Shown in pieces: positions 1-8,330 of a stretch of DNA of 64,000 bases. The stretch is from the NCBI RefSeq assembly GCF_000146165.2, contig NC_004347.2, forward strand, positions 2,170,001-2,234,000, given 5' to 3'. The translations under genes were made by a program, and so were the position numbers. Within the stretch, counting starts at the first letter, position 1. Each line of letters starts with the position of its first letter. The notes below the pieces were generated by a model. The model worked only from the letters and a program-made list of their open reading frames with translations. It did no database searches and was not told where the DNA came from. The DNA is from Shewanella oneidensis MR-1 (GTDB lineage: Bacteria > Pseudomonadota > Gammaproteobacteria > Enterobacterales > Shewanellaceae).

Positions 1-952
1 CTTTGACCAGAATGGTGCGGCTGCCTTTTAAGGCGGTAGCGGCAATCTCTTGGCGTGGCAGGGCGGCCAGTTGCGATTTGAGTGCCTGATTAACCGCCTG
101 TGCTAATGGCAAAGAATCAGTGACTAAAATGACCTGCGAATCAGGACCGTGCTCCGCTTGGGAGAGTAAATCCGCGGCAATAAACTGCGCATTGGCATCG
201 CTATCGGCAATCACTAATACCTCGGAAGGGCCTGCTGGCATATCGATAGACACAGTACAGCGACCGTCCTGCGAGACTAAGCGCTTGGCCTCGGTGACAT
301 AACGATTGCCTGGGCCAAAAATCTTATCGACGCTAGGAATCGTTTCAGTGCCAAAGGCCAGTGCGGCAATCGCCTGCGCGCCACCCACTTGATAGATCTC
401 GGTAATGCCGCAGACATTTGCGGCATAAACAATCGCATCATTGATCGGTGGTGGACTCACGAGTACCCGTTGTTCGCAGCCAGCAATTGTGGCTGGCAGG
501 GCCAACATCAGTACGGTTGAGATTAATGGGGCGCTACCGCCAGGAATATATAAACCCACTTTTTCAATCGGTTCGCTACGAAGCTCGCAGCGAACCCCCG
601 CTTGGGTTTCAATGTCGATGGGGCGAAATTGTTGTGCGCTGTGAAACACATCAATATTGGCCATCGCTTGGGCAATCGCAGCTTTCAGTTCGGGCGATAC
701 CCGCGCGCTGGCCGCTTCGATTTCGTGCTCGCTTAAACGTAAGTTGTCGCTATTGGCACTACTGATATTTGCAAGCCTTGCACCATCAAACTTTTGATTA
801 AACTCTTTAATCGCTGCATCGCCACGGCTGGCAACGGCATCGACAATGGCGCGAACACTTTGTTCTAAGCCGCTATCACCGATTAAAGGTGAGCGTTGAA
901 GCGCGGTTTTTTGTTCATCGGCTGATAACGCTGCCCAAGTTAACATATCCAT
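1..952 (-). CDS. hisD: Histidinol dehydrogenase, 3' end outside window
   Basis: HisD carries out the last two steps of histidine synthesis, the NAD-dependent oxidation of L-histidinol to L-histidine, in the cytoplasm. Reading leftward from the ATG at 952 the frame is open to the window edge (about 317 codons of the usual ~430). It contains family segments such as GLYIPGGSAPLISTVLM, YQVGGAQAIAALAFGTE and GPGNRYVTEAK, then MPAGPSEVLVIAD and the QAEHGPDSQ zinc/substrate region. It begins three bases after the hisG stop, so the two are translated from one his-operon transcript, under the attenuator upstream of hisG. The C-terminal quarter lies beyond position 1. Identification is by motif recognition and his gene order. 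Confidence 0.96.
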   Translation of the reverse strand, partial: MDMLTWAALSADEQKTALQRSPLIGDSGLEQSVRAIVDAVASRGDAAIKEFNQKFDGARLANISSANSDNLRLSEHEIEAASARVSPELKAAIAQAMANIDVFHSAQQFRPIDIETQAGVRCELRSEPIEKVGLYIPGGSAPLISTVLMLALPATIAGCEQRVLVSPPPINDAIVYAANVCGITEIYQVGGAQAIAALAFGTETIPSVDKIFGPGNRYVTEAKRLVSQDGRCTVSIDMPAGPSEVLVIADSDANAQFIAADLLSQAEHGPDSQVILVTDSLPLAQAVNQALKSQLAALPRQEIAATALKGSRTILVK

Positions 953-955
953 AGA

Positions 956-1855
956 TCACCCCATCATTTTTTCAATTGGCATGACGAGGATAGAGCTGGC
1001 GCCGAGGGCCGTGAGCTGTTCCATCGTGTCCCAAAACAGATCTTCAGTACTGACGGCATGGATGGCAACGCGATTGGTATCGTCATTTAACGGTAACACT
1101 GTTGGGTTTTCGGCGCCGGGCAGCAGGGCGACAATTTGATCTAGGGTTTCGGTTGGCGCGTGCAGCAAAATATATTTACTTTCTCGGGCGCGGATCACGC
1201 CGTTTACGCGGGATAAAATCCTATCGATTAAGGCTTGTTTACTAGGAGCTTGGGTTTGGGTTGATTGAATAATGCAGGCCATGGAGCGGTAGATGACTTC
1301 AGTCTCGTATAAGCCATTGGCTTCAAGGGTTGCGCCAGTGGAGACTAAGTCACAAATGCCATCGGCAAGCCCTGCTCGCGGTGCAACTTCAACCGAGCCT
1401 TTTAACATACAATCGCGATAATTTATGCTCTTTTGTTGCATAAAACGACGCAGCAGGTTGGGGTAGGAGGTGGCAATTCTCAAGCCTTCTAAAGATGACG
1501 CATCGGCATAGCTAAATTCGGTTGGCACGGCTAACGACAGGCGGCAAGCACCAAAATCCAGTTGGCGTAATTTTACATATTCAGCGGGTTTATTTAAGGT
1601 TTGACGCTCAATTTGCTCTTCTTCGAGCACGTTCTCACCAATAATGCCTAAATCCACTACGCCATCCATCACCAGTCCAGGAATATCATCGTCACGTACT
1701 CTAAGTAAATCGATGGGCATGTTGTCTGCGTGAGCGATAAGACGTTGTTCATTAATGGAAAATTTAACGCCGCAGCTCTTGAGTAATTGCTGAGAATCGG
1801 TCGATAGGCGACCCGATTTTTGAATGGCGATACGTAAACGGTTTGATTCGGTCAT
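956..1855 (-). CDS. hisG: ATP phosphoribosyltransferase, long form
   Basis: HisG joins ATP and PRPP, the first and feedback-inhibited step of histidine biosynthesis. From the ATG at 1855 the protein is 299 residues, the size of the long (HisG-L) form with a C-terminal ACT-like regulatory domain (roughly residues 225-299). Visible features are the N-terminal [13 protein letters not shown] strand, the region around [12 protein letters not shown] and the PRPP-binding stretch [17 protein letters not shown]. The frame stays open 25 codons upstream of 1855, but the shorter start matches known HisG N-termini and has a purine-rich GAGCGAGATAG upstream. First structural gene of the operon, about 150 nt behind the attenuator hairpin and directly followed by hisD. 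Confidence 0.97.
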   Translation of the reverse strand: MTESNRLRIAIQKSGRLSTDSQQLLKSCGVKFSINEQRLIAHADNMPIDLLRVRDDDIPGLVMDGVVDLGIIGENVLEEEQIERQTLNKPAEYVKLRQLDFGACRLSLAVPTEFSYADASSLEGLRIATSYPNLLRRFMQQKSINYRDCMLKGSVEVAPRAGLADGICDLVSTGATLEANGLYETEVIYRSMACIIQSTQTQAPSKQALIDRILSRVNGVIRARESKYILLHAPTETLDQIVALLPGAENPTVLPLNDDTNRVAIHAVSTEDLFWDTMEQLTALGASSILVMPIEKMMG

Positions 1856-2005
1856 AATTCTATCTCGCTCAAAGTTAACAAATTCAAAATGGTATTCTTT
1901 CGTTTCACGCTTTAACTGGCTTATCGGCACCGCCAGTAAATGTGGCGGTTAACATATTGAAATTAATTACTAATTAGCTGTTAAATCGTTTATTAAAAGC
2001 CTAAA

Positions 2006-2038
2006 AGCAAAAACCCCCGGAATTCCTTCCAGGGGTTT
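2006..2038 (-). terminator. his operon attenuator (rho-independent terminator)
   Basis: Read on the minus strand, a stem of AAACCCCTGG and CCGGGGGTTT (one G-U pair) with loop AAGGAATT is followed by a T-run. It lies between the His-rich leader peptide and hisG. The loop GAAGGA is complementary to an upstream TCCTTC (around 2070), which itself lies in a CCGGAGGA/TCCTTCTGG stem, so mutually exclusive antiterminator and terminator folds are plausible. That is the layout of classical his attenuation. Confidence 0.88.
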
Positions 2039-2100
2039 ATGATCATCTTTGAATCAGTCCGCCAGAAGGATATAGTCCTCCGGCAGTGAACGTCCGAAGG

Positions 2101-2151
2101 CTACCGCATATGGTGGTGATGATGGTGGGTAGCGTTCAGTAGTTGGCTCAT
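2101..2151 (-). CDS. hisL: his operon leader peptide
   Basis: A 16-codon ORF on the minus strand encodes MSQLLNATHHHHHHMR, with six consecutive His codons (CAC CAT CAT CAC CAC CAT). It sits about 60 nt before the attenuator hairpin and 250 nt before hisG. By analogy with enteric hisL, a ribosome stalling on these codons when charged tRNA-His is scarce would favour the antiterminator and permit transcription of hisGD and later genes. The start ATG at 2151 is preceded by AGAGAG, a modest ribosome-binding site. The product itself is not expected to have a function beyond translation-coupled regulation. Confidence 0.93.
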   Translation of the reverse strand: MSQLLNATHHHHHHMR

Positions 2152-2221
2152 ATGACTCTCTATACTCTGTGATTCTGTTTAATTTGGTGTTGGTGGATAC
2201 TTATCCACCGAACGTTTTTTT

Positions 2222-2250
2222 AAGCTAACCGCTTTCTTTGCCGTTTGCAA
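2222..2250 (-). promoter_or_regulatory. Candidate sigma-70 promoter of the his operon
   Basis: On the minus strand TTGCAA is followed after 17 bases by TAGCTT, about 70 bases before the hisL start codon. Between it and hisL is an 8-bp inverted repeat (GGTGGATA-AG-TATCCACC in this orientation, 2192-2209) that would form a 5' UTR hairpin. The assignment rests on consensus spacing only. Confidence 0.5.
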
Positions 2251-2406
2251 CAGCTAATTTTTGCTAAATTAGAATATTTATGCGCTTTGTGAAAAATTTT
2301 CATCTTGGTGGTCGCAGGACGATAATCTGCTGATCGCAAGGAGGGGCGAATACTAGAGGTTTCCTTGGAATGGGCATAAAACCGACTCTGCGTTTAGATA
2401 AATTCG

Positions 2407-2509
2407 GCTAGCGACAAGGATGGCAAATCTTGTCTAGCAGCGTTCAATCTAGACTGGCGATTGAGGCTAAGTGTCAGGCACAGCGCTAATGCTGAATTAG
2501 CGCGTGACA
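2407..2509. repeat. Two inverted repeats in a gene-free stretch
   Basis: Two hairpins lie between the his promoter and the next minus-strand gene. At 2407-2438 GCTAG-ACAAG (with a 2-base bulge) pairs with CTTGT-CTAGC across a 10-base loop. At 2472-2509 an outer TGTCA/TGACA stem encloses a perfect GCGCTAAT/ATTAGCGC stem with a 5-base loop. The second lies 8 bases after the stop of the 2517-3344 gene and may terminate it, though no T-run follows. No gene is supported between 2252 and 2516. Confidence 0.5.
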
Positions 2510-2516
2510 TCCTCTG

Positions 2517-3344
2517 TTATCGTGTTAAATATTCTCCAAACAGGCGGTCAACTGTCTGTTGGCAATATTTGTCTTCACCACGCCAATATTCGGCAAATAC
2601 CCAGTCATTTTTGCCTTTGCGTTGTCTATCGAAACAACGATGTTTTAATATTCCCAGACTGGCTAATATTTCAATTAATATTTGTCGCTCGGCTTTGCTC
2701 GATTTTATTACACTCGCTAATCTTTTCTCTAGTGCACTGGGATAATCGCTCGGGTCTGATGTTTCGATAATCGTTAGTATCTCCCTAAAACAGGCAATAT
2801 CATCTGCCGTCGGCTGCGGAATATCGGCATTGATAAATTGGCTTAAATCAAAATAGGTATACAAAATATCCCCATGGCGCACGCCGCCCCATTTAATACG
2901 CTCGAAATTGAATACGTTAATATCCATCTCGTTATAGGATACGCTTCCTCGGATGCCATATTGACTGTCTCGGCAAATGCCGCAGGTATAGGAGTGTGCC
3001 GTTGGTTCCCCATCCGTGTAGGAAGTGCCTGAAATGACAGGTGTATAGTGATGGTATGGGATTTTTTGGGCGATCGCATAGGATGCAATGGATGAGCGCC
3101 AATCCAATCGCCTAGAGGTTAAACTGCTTAAAAATCCTTTTGTTACTTGTGTTTGCGAAATGCCTTTAACTAGCGCCGTGATGGCAACGATGCATTCATC
3201 GTGGGAGATCGTTAAAGGATCAAACATTAATCCTTTCGATTTGGCGTAGCTAAAATCGGGCTCGGAGAGACTTCTGTTTTTTGCGTCAATCCAGCCATTC
3301 TTCCAATAAGTGGAGAATAAAATCCTTTTTGCTTTTTTATCCAT
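2517..3344 (-). CDS. Hypothetical protein, 275 aa, family not recognised
   Basis: I do not recognise this protein. It is a continuous 275-codon ORF from an ATG, without an evident signal peptide or membrane segment, so probably cytoplasmic. The N-terminal half has the stretches RILFSTYWKNGWID and FSYAKSKGLMFDP; the middle carries a CGIC pair (around residue 127) and aromatic-rich segments (RIKWGGVRHGDILYTYFDL); the C-terminus is a charged helical region ending FAEYWRGEDKYCQQTVDRLF. Codon use looks like real coding sequence and no larger ORF competes on the other strand. It is followed by a strong inverted repeat and preceded by another small unknown gene in the same direction, next to an IS element. 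An effector or immunity-type role is possible but is only inference. Confidence 0.7.
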   Translation of the reverse strand: MDKKAKRILFSTYWKNGWIDAKNRSLSEPDFSYAKSKGLMFDPLTISHDECIVAITALVKGISQTQVTKGFLSSLTSRRLDWRSSIASYAIAQKIPYHHYTPVISGTSYTDGEPTAHSYTCGICRDSQYGIRGSVSYNEMDINVFNFERIKWGGVRHGDILYTYFDLSQFINADIPQPTADDIACFREILTIIETSDPSDYPSALEKRLASVIKSSKAERQILIEILASLGILKHRCFDRQRKGKNDWVFAEYWRGEDKYCQQTVDRLFGEYLTR

Positions 3345-3410
3345 ATCTGATTCTATTTTATCCTTTAATAATTGGGTTTAATTTATCTTATAAAAACTTA
3401 ATTAAAGTGG

Positions 3411-3737
3411 TTAACTCTCTAAATTCATATAAGCATCGGTTTGATCGTAATAACTGACTGCATGAATTAAGTCATGTAAGGTGGCATTTGGCATCTGTTG
3501 TTCTAAGTTAGCCTTGATGCTTTGCAAATCAGCAATACTCAAAAAGTATTGATAGCCTTGGGTTTGTGGATCAAGAGGGTCATCCTGTTGGTCGCGCTCC
3601 TCTTCAAGTTCATCGTCAATGATTAACACCGCCATTGTGGGGTTCAATGGTTGCTCTAAGGCTTTATACACATCCAAGTGCCACGAAAAAGAACCGAGTT
3701 GGGATAATAGGGTTTCCAAGGTTAATGTGAGTCGCAT
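3411..3737 (-). CDS. Small acidic protein resembling DUF7716 (immunity-like)
   Basis: A 108-residue acidic protein with no signal peptide or membrane segment. The centre has a strand-like MAVLIIDDELEEE followed by a Q/D-rich turn. The C-terminal half (LQSIKANLEQQ, then LIHAVSYYDQTDAYMNLE) resembles, from memory, the pattern of DUF7716-type small proteins that often sit in polymorphic-toxin immunity loci. That match is tentative and was not searched. The gene is 66 nt upstream of the 275-aa unknown gene on the same strand, and the two may be co-transcribed. The start ATG at 3737 is followed by a plausible amphipathic N-terminus. Confidence 0.6.
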   Translation of the reverse strand: MRLTLTLETLLSQLGSFSWHLDVYKALEQPLNPTMAVLIIDDELEEERDQQDDPLDPQTQGYQYFLSIADLQSIKANLEQQMPNATLHDLIHAVSYYDQTDAYMNLES

Positions 3738-4166
3738 GAAATATCCTTTTGTGCGAGTATCATTTACATCATCAAGACGAGTTAATTAAAGCGAAATAAT
3801 TAGGCTGAAAGCCTCAACAGACCCTGCGTTAATTCGGTTAACGAAAACGATGATAAAATAAACAGTAAATTAATCATGGCCCGCATAATCCAAGGCAATG
3901 CACCGTAGGAAAGGCCATATTTATTTGAGGCAATCACGATAACTCCCATGATGCCAAACCAAGGTGTAAAAAAGAACATGGCTTGCCATTTAACCAGAGC
4001 AATGGCGAGATCATGTAGCGCACCGCTGACCAAAAAGGTGACCAATACGGCGAGCCACATCGGCAGAAACTGACTGATAGGGCGCATGACATTACGGGAT
4101 AAATAGTAACCCCAAATGGGATTCCAATAATGCCAAAAAATAGGGAAAGACTTAGCGCCAAGGGCG

Positions 4167-5458
4167 AGGGCGTTCAAAATTCTGTGTCAGGCTAATTTTT
4201 AAATTTCTAGCACGCTATCTAAACGTCCTTCAAAATAAATCGCTAACTGAGATAAACAAAGGCTCCAATTGTGGATTGGCATGGTCCATTTATCTGAGGC
4301 GTTTAATATGCCTGCGTAAAGTAGCTTCAACAAGCTATTTTCATTAGGAAATGCACCTTTGGTTTTGGTGAGCTTTCTAAATTGGCGATGTACAGCCTCA
4401 ACCGCATTGGTCGTGTAAATCACTTTCCTGATATGTTCTGGGTACTTAAAATAATGGGACAAATTATGCCATTTGCGACGCCAAGAGTTGATTACCAACG
4501 GATAAGCATCACCCCATTTGGCCTCCAGTTCGTCCAATGCCATCTCTGCGGCTTCTTTACTCACGGCTCGATACACAGGCTTTAAATCAGCCATAAACGC
4601 TTTCTGATTTTTTGAGGCGACATACTTCATTGAGTTGCGGATCTGGTGGATAACGCATAGCTGTGTTTCCGTATGAGGGAAGATACTGGCTATGGCCTCA
4701 GGGAAACCGGTCAAGCCGTCAACACAGGCGATAAGAATATCTTTTACACCACGATTATTAAGATCGGTCAGTACGGATAGCCAGTAATTAGCGCCTTCAT
4801 TTTCGGACAAGTGAAGCCCCAAAATTTCCTTTTTTCCTTTCATATTAAGCGCTAACAATGTGTAAACGGCTTTACTGACGTAACGCCCATCCTCTTTGAC
4901 TTTATAATGTATCGCATCAAGCCAAACGATAGGATAATGGCTATCTAATGGGCGCTGCTGCCACGCTTTAAGTTCGGGGATGAGTTTGTCAGTGATAGCA
5001 CTGACTGTTGCGTTAGACACATTGAGCCCATACATATCTTCAACATGTTGATTAATATCGCGATAGCTCATACCTATACTGAACATCGATAACACTTTAC
5101 GTTCGATTTCATCGGTTAGTGTAGTTTGATTTTTCTTAATCAACTGAGGCTCAAAGGTGCCATTGCGGTCTCTAGGCGCGTCTAACTCAAAGTTACCGGA
5201 CGGATGCTTAATGGTCTTAGGGGTTTTGCCATTTTTACGATTAGGCTGAGGATCATGCGCTAAATGCTGCTCAAGCTCAGCTTGGAGAGCCGCTTCAGTG
5301 AGTTGCTTGATCAGTGGGCCAAGAATGCTGTCTTTACCTGTGAGGCTTTTACCTGATTGCAGATCTTTAAGGGCTTGTTCGAAGTTAAAAGGTTGGGTCA
5401 TATGTCATTCCTGTTTTTGAATATTTTACTGAAATGACACAGAATTATGAACACTACC
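4167..5458. mobile_element. IS256-family insertion sequence, 1292 bp, complete
   Basis: The ends are imperfect inverted repeats: 4167-4189 (AGGGCGTTCAAAATTCTGTG then TCA) and, reversed, 5435-5458 (GGTAGTGTTCATAATTCTGT then GTCA). They share GTTCA, one mismatch, then AATTCTGTGTCA. The element is flanked by a direct 9-bp repeat CCAAGGGCG at 4158-4166 and 5459-5467, the duplication length typical of IS256-type elements. One transposase ORF fills most of the element. The intact ORF, clear ends and perfect target duplication suggest a recent, probably still active insertion. Confidence 0.95.
4199..5401 (-). CDS. IS256-family (Mutator-type) transposase
   Basis: A 400-residue DDE transposase that cuts and joins the ends of its own element. 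The first catalytic Asp is in VWLDAIHYK, the second in IACVDGLTGFPEAI, followed by the family CVIHQIRNSMKYV signature. The Glu lies in TTNAVEAVHRQFRK, a form of the TTNxxE...R...K motif typical of the family. The N-terminal part (residues 1-100) is the helical DNA-binding region. Length (about 400 aa) equals that of intact relatives and no frameshift is present. It starts at the ATG at 5401, about 55 bases inside the right end. Confidence 0.96.
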   Translation of the reverse strand: MTQPFNFEQALKDLQSGKSLTGKDSILGPLIKQLTEAALQAELEQHLAHDPQPNRKNGKTPKTIKHPSGNFELDAPRDRNGTFEPQLIKKNQTTLTDEIERKVLSMFSIGMSYRDINQHVEDMYGLNVSNATVSAITDKLIPELKAWQQRPLDSHYPIVWLDAIHYKVKEDGRYVSKAVYTLLALNMKGKKEILGLHLSENEGANYWLSVLTDLNNRGVKDILIACVDGLTGFPEAIASIFPHTETQLCVIHQIRNSMKYVASKNQKAFMADLKPVYRAVSKEAAEMALDELEAKWGDAYPLVINSWRRKWHNLSHYFKYPEHIRKVIYTTNAVEAVHRQFRKLTKTKGAFPNENSLLKLLYAGILNASDKWTMPIHNWSLCLSQLAIYFEGRLDSVLEI

Positions 5459-5683
5459 CCAAGGGCGCGTGATAGCATATTCCTCATAGAGTGATTGGCA
5501 CCCAGTGGAACACCATTTCGCTTTTTAACATATTGTGACAGTGATAATGTCGTTTGCATGGTTAACCTTTATGCTCCACGCTTACCTTTGTAGTGAGTGA
5601 CCTACAGTCTGTTTTGCCGTCTAAAGTGTAAGGTTATCAATATTCATTACAGCACTGCATCTGGCAAGCAGTAAATTATGCTT

Positions 5684-5986
5684 TTATCTGACAGCATAAC
5701 AGGTTTTATTGTTTTTCTCGGGTGACGGCCTAATGGAGATACCTAGGTTGCCATTAACACGAATAAGCTGCGATTGATTATCCTGTTTCATAAAAATCGT
5801 ACCGCCATTTTCTAGCGTAACATCAACTATATATTCGTTCATATTGGCGCAAATCGCGATTTCACAAGATTCAGCATGCTCTTTACCCCCATTTATGACG
5901 AGGCATTGCGAAGTCACTTCATCACAACCTGCCCATGAAGCGGCGTTAAAAGCCAACAATAGTAAAAAACCAGAAAGGTATTTCAT
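5684..5986 (-). CDS. Small secreted protein of unknown function
   Basis: From the ATG at 5986 (preceded by AGGATGA, a good ribosome-binding site) the product is 100 residues. An N-terminal MKYLSGFLLLLAFNAASWAG reads as a Sec signal peptide with probable cleavage after the Ala-Ser-Trp-Ala region. The mature part has several Cys (positions approximately CDEVTSQC, CEIAIC and a C-terminal TCYAVR), suggesting disulfides in the periplasm, and is otherwise beta-rich. The frame extends 17 codons upstream, but that extension lacks a leader and is less likely. I do not recognise the family. It is the gene immediately upstream of the IS-disrupted membrane protein, on the same strand. Confidence 0.72.
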   Translation of the reverse strand: MKYLSGFLLLLAFNAASWAGCDEVTSQCLVINGGKEHAESCEIAICANMNEYIVDVTLENGGTIFMKQDNQSQLIRVNGNLGISIRPSPEKNNKTCYAVR

Positions 5987-6263
5987 CGAATCATCCTGTT
6001 GCGTTATAAACCGTGCTCTGTGGCTGATGAGCGCCAATCTTTTAAAGTGTATTGTCGACTGGCCGCCAACTCCGCAATATTCTCGTATAAAACTATGTTC
6101 ATGTTGAATTCGGCGCAGGACTGAAACTATTGGTATTATTAGGCGGGCTTAATTAAACTTCGGCGACGGAGTTAGGCGCCTTTGCTCTTACTGACAAATT
6201 TACCCACAGTCAGCCATCTCTGAACCGTATAATTTTAACTCTATTAAAGGACCTCGCTCGCCC

Positions 6264-8267
6264 TTGACTCACTCCCGACGCCCAGCTACGCGGCAAGCCA
6301 AGCTTCAGCAATCCAATCAGCAGTCGAGCGACGCTCAACGTCCGATAAGCCGATTGGCGAGTGAAGTGTTGCGTGCTTTTGCCAGTGATGGTGTGCTCGC
6401 TAAGCATATTCAAGGGTTTAGTGCGCGTCAGAGTCAGGTTCAGATGGCGCAAATCATCAGTAACGCGATTGCCAGCAAGGGCAATGCGGTGATTGAAGCG
6501 GGCACTGGGGTGGGGAAAACCTTCGCCTATTTAATTCCGGCGATGTTGAGTGGTAAGCAAGTGATTGTCAGTACCGGCAGTAAAAACTTGCAGGAACAAT
6601 TGTTTTTAAAGGATTTACCTGCGCTCACCGCCATGCTGGGTATCGCACCCAAACTGGCCTTATTAAAAGGGCGCAATAATTATTTGTGTCAGTATCGGCT
6701 CGATAGGCAAATGCAGGAGGCAAGCCATATTGAGGCGCGATTATTGGACGATTTACTCAAAATCAACCAATGGGCGGGCATGAGTAAAGACGGCGATATC
6801 GGTGGCTTAACCTCAGTTGCCGAAAACTCTCCCGCGCTTCCCTTAGTGGTCAGTACCAAAGAGACCTGTCTTGGTCAACGCTGCGAATTTTATGATGCCT
6901 GTTTTACCCGTAAGGCCCGCAGCCGTGCGATGGATGCGAAAATCATCGTTGTAAACCATCACTTATTCTTTGCCGACAGTGTATTAAAGGATACGGGGTT
7001 TGCCGAGCTATTACCCGATCCCGATGTGGTGATCTTCGATGAAGCGCATTTGCTGCCGGATATCTGCGTCAGTTACTTTGGCCAGCAATCCTCGAGTCGC
7101 ACGATTGATGACTACCTGCAAAAGTTATTGCAGATTTATCAAACCGAGCTCAGCGATACGGGGCAGATTGCCCAATTTTGTCAGCGTTGTTTAGCCAAAT
7201 TGAGTGACTGGCATAATGGGTTATTTTCGATTGCCGAGTCGGATTGGCGTGTGCTGCTTGGTAATAAGTCAATTGCGCTAGCGTCATGGGATTTACTCGC
7301 AGAGTTAACCGCGCTGCAAAAACTCTTGCTCGCCCACGTGGGGCGCAGTGAGTTATTAGATGATATTGCCGTCAAACTGGCGGAGCTTAACCATAAGCTC
7401 AATCACTTTTTTCAATGTGACAATCCACAGGCTGCCTATAGTGTTGAATTTGGTAGCCGTTTTGTGATGCTACGGATTTCACCGATTAATATTGCCCGCG
7501 AATGTCAGCAGTTATTTGTGGCCAATACCAGTTGGATCTTTACCTCGGCGACCTTACAAGTGAACCGCAGCCTAGCGCATTTTGCCAAGGAGTTAGGGAT
7601 AAGTGATGCCAAGGCGCATATTTTGGATAGTCCCTTTGATTATCCGCGTCAGGCGCTATTTTGTGTGCCAAGGCAACTGGGCAATGTGGCGAATCAGCAG
7701 CAGGCACTCAAACAGTTAGTCGATGTCTGTGTTAAAGCGATTGAGGCAGCGCAGGGGCGAACCTTTATTTTGTTTACCAGCCATAAAATGCTTGAGCAAA
7801 CGGCGTTGGCATTGCGAACTCGGACTCAATATCCGCTGTTGGTTCAAGGGCAAGCGGGTAAACAGAGTTTGCTCACAAAGTTTCGCCAGCTGGGCAATGC
7901 GGTATTACTCGGCACCAGCAGTTTTTGGGAGGGGGTGGATGTGCGTGGCAAGTTATTAAGCTGCGTAATTATCGATAAGCTGCCCTTTGTCTCACCCGAT
8001 GAACCACTTTACCGTGCTCGCGCCGATAATATCAGCCGGCAGGGAGGCGATCCTTTTACCCAAGTGTCGTTACCACAGGCGATTATTGCGCTTAAGCAGG
8101 GCGTAGGGCGCTTGATCCGCGACGAAAAGGACTGCGGCGTATTAATTCTCTGTGATAATCGGATTGTGAATCGCGCCTACGGACAGGCATTTTTAAACTC
8201 GCTACCGCCGATGGCGCGTACCCGCGATTTAGAGCAAGCGTTAGCATTTTTAAGGCAAATACCTTAA
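6264..8267 (+). CDS. yoaA: YoaA-like ATP-dependent DNA helicase (DinG/XPD family)
   Basis: A superfamily 2 5'-3' helicase with an Fe-S cluster, related to DinG and XPD. In E. coli YoaA works with HolC in replication-fork repair. Visible motifs are the Walker A segment EAGTGVGKTFAYLIPAM (near residue 75), motif Ia STGSKNLQEQL, the DEAH box VVIFDEAHLLPD (near 255), and C-terminal motifs SSFWEGVDVRG and QGVGRLIRDEKDCGVL. Cysteines in NNYLCQYR and ETCLGQRCEFYDAC are the Fe-S ligands. At 667 aa it is slightly longer than E. coli YoaA because of a Gln/Ser-rich N-terminal extension of about 30 residues. The start is TTG with AAAGGA a little far upstream, so the true start is uncertain. It stands alone between divergent and codirectional neighbours. 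Confidence 0.93.
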   Translation: MTHSRRPATRQAKLQQSNQQSSDAQRPISRLASEVLRAFASDGVLAKHIQGFSARQSQVQMAQIISNAIASKGNAVIEAGTGVGKTFAYLIPAMLSGKQVIVSTGSKNLQEQLFLKDLPALTAMLGIAPKLALLKGRNNYLCQYRLDRQMQEASHIEARLLDDLLKINQWAGMSKDGDIGGLTSVAENSPALPLVVSTKETCLGQRCEFYDACFTRKARSRAMDAKIIVVNHHLFFADSVLKDTGFAELLPDPDVVIFDEAHLLPDICVSYFGQQSSSRTIDDYLQKLLQIYQTELSDTGQIAQFCQRCLAKLSDWHNGLFSIAESDWRVLLGNKSIALASWDLLAELTALQKLLLAHVGRSELLDDIAVKLAELNHKLNHFFQCDNPQAAYSVEFGSRFVMLRISPINIARECQQLFVANTSWIFTSATLQVNRSLAHFAKELGISDAKAHILDSPFDYPRQALFCVPRQLGNVANQQQALKQLVDVCVKAIEAAQGRTFILFTSHKMLEQTALALRTRTQYPLLVQGQAGKQSLLTKFRQLGNAVLLGTSSFWEGVDVRGKLLSCVIIDKLPFVSPDEPLYRARADNISRQGGDPFTQVSLPQAIIALKQGVGRLIRDEKDCGVLILCDNRIVNRAYGQAFLNSLPPMARTRDLEQALAFLRQIP

Positions 8268-8330
8268 TAGAAAAATAATCGTTGGGGCAGACAAGCTTTA
8301 TCTGGAAATATCTTTTTCGGGAGAATAGAT

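Larger units (their letters stand above)
3800..5559 (-). pseudogene. Small MBOAT-like membrane protein gene interrupted by an IS256 element
   Basis: Two coding pieces flank the insertion element. The 5' piece starts at the ATG at 5559 (MQTTLSLSQYVKKRNGVPLG...) and runs to 5459. The 3' piece (4166 down to 3800) continues with KSFPIFWHYWNPIWGYYL and VSGALHDLAIALVKWQ. Removing the IS and one 9-bp target copy rejoins the frame exactly (MLSRALGAKSFPIFW), giving a protein of about 155 residues with three to four hydrophobic segments. The FWHYWNPIWGYYL and SGALHD segments resemble the C-terminal part of membrane-bound O-acyltransferase-like proteins; full-length MBOATs are far longer, so this is a small relative of unknown function. 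The 3' fragment could in principle be restarted from a TTG inside the IS end (4177). Confidence 0.85.

Noticed and set aside
2192..2220. GGTGGATA/TATCCACC plus T-run as a rightward terminator
   Set aside because: No rightward gene precedes it; it more likely is a 5' UTR hairpin of the leftward his transcript.
2461..2770. Two rightward ORFs (94 and 88 codons)
   Set aside because: They are antisense to the 3' part of the 275-aa gene and extend into the hairpins; no start signals.
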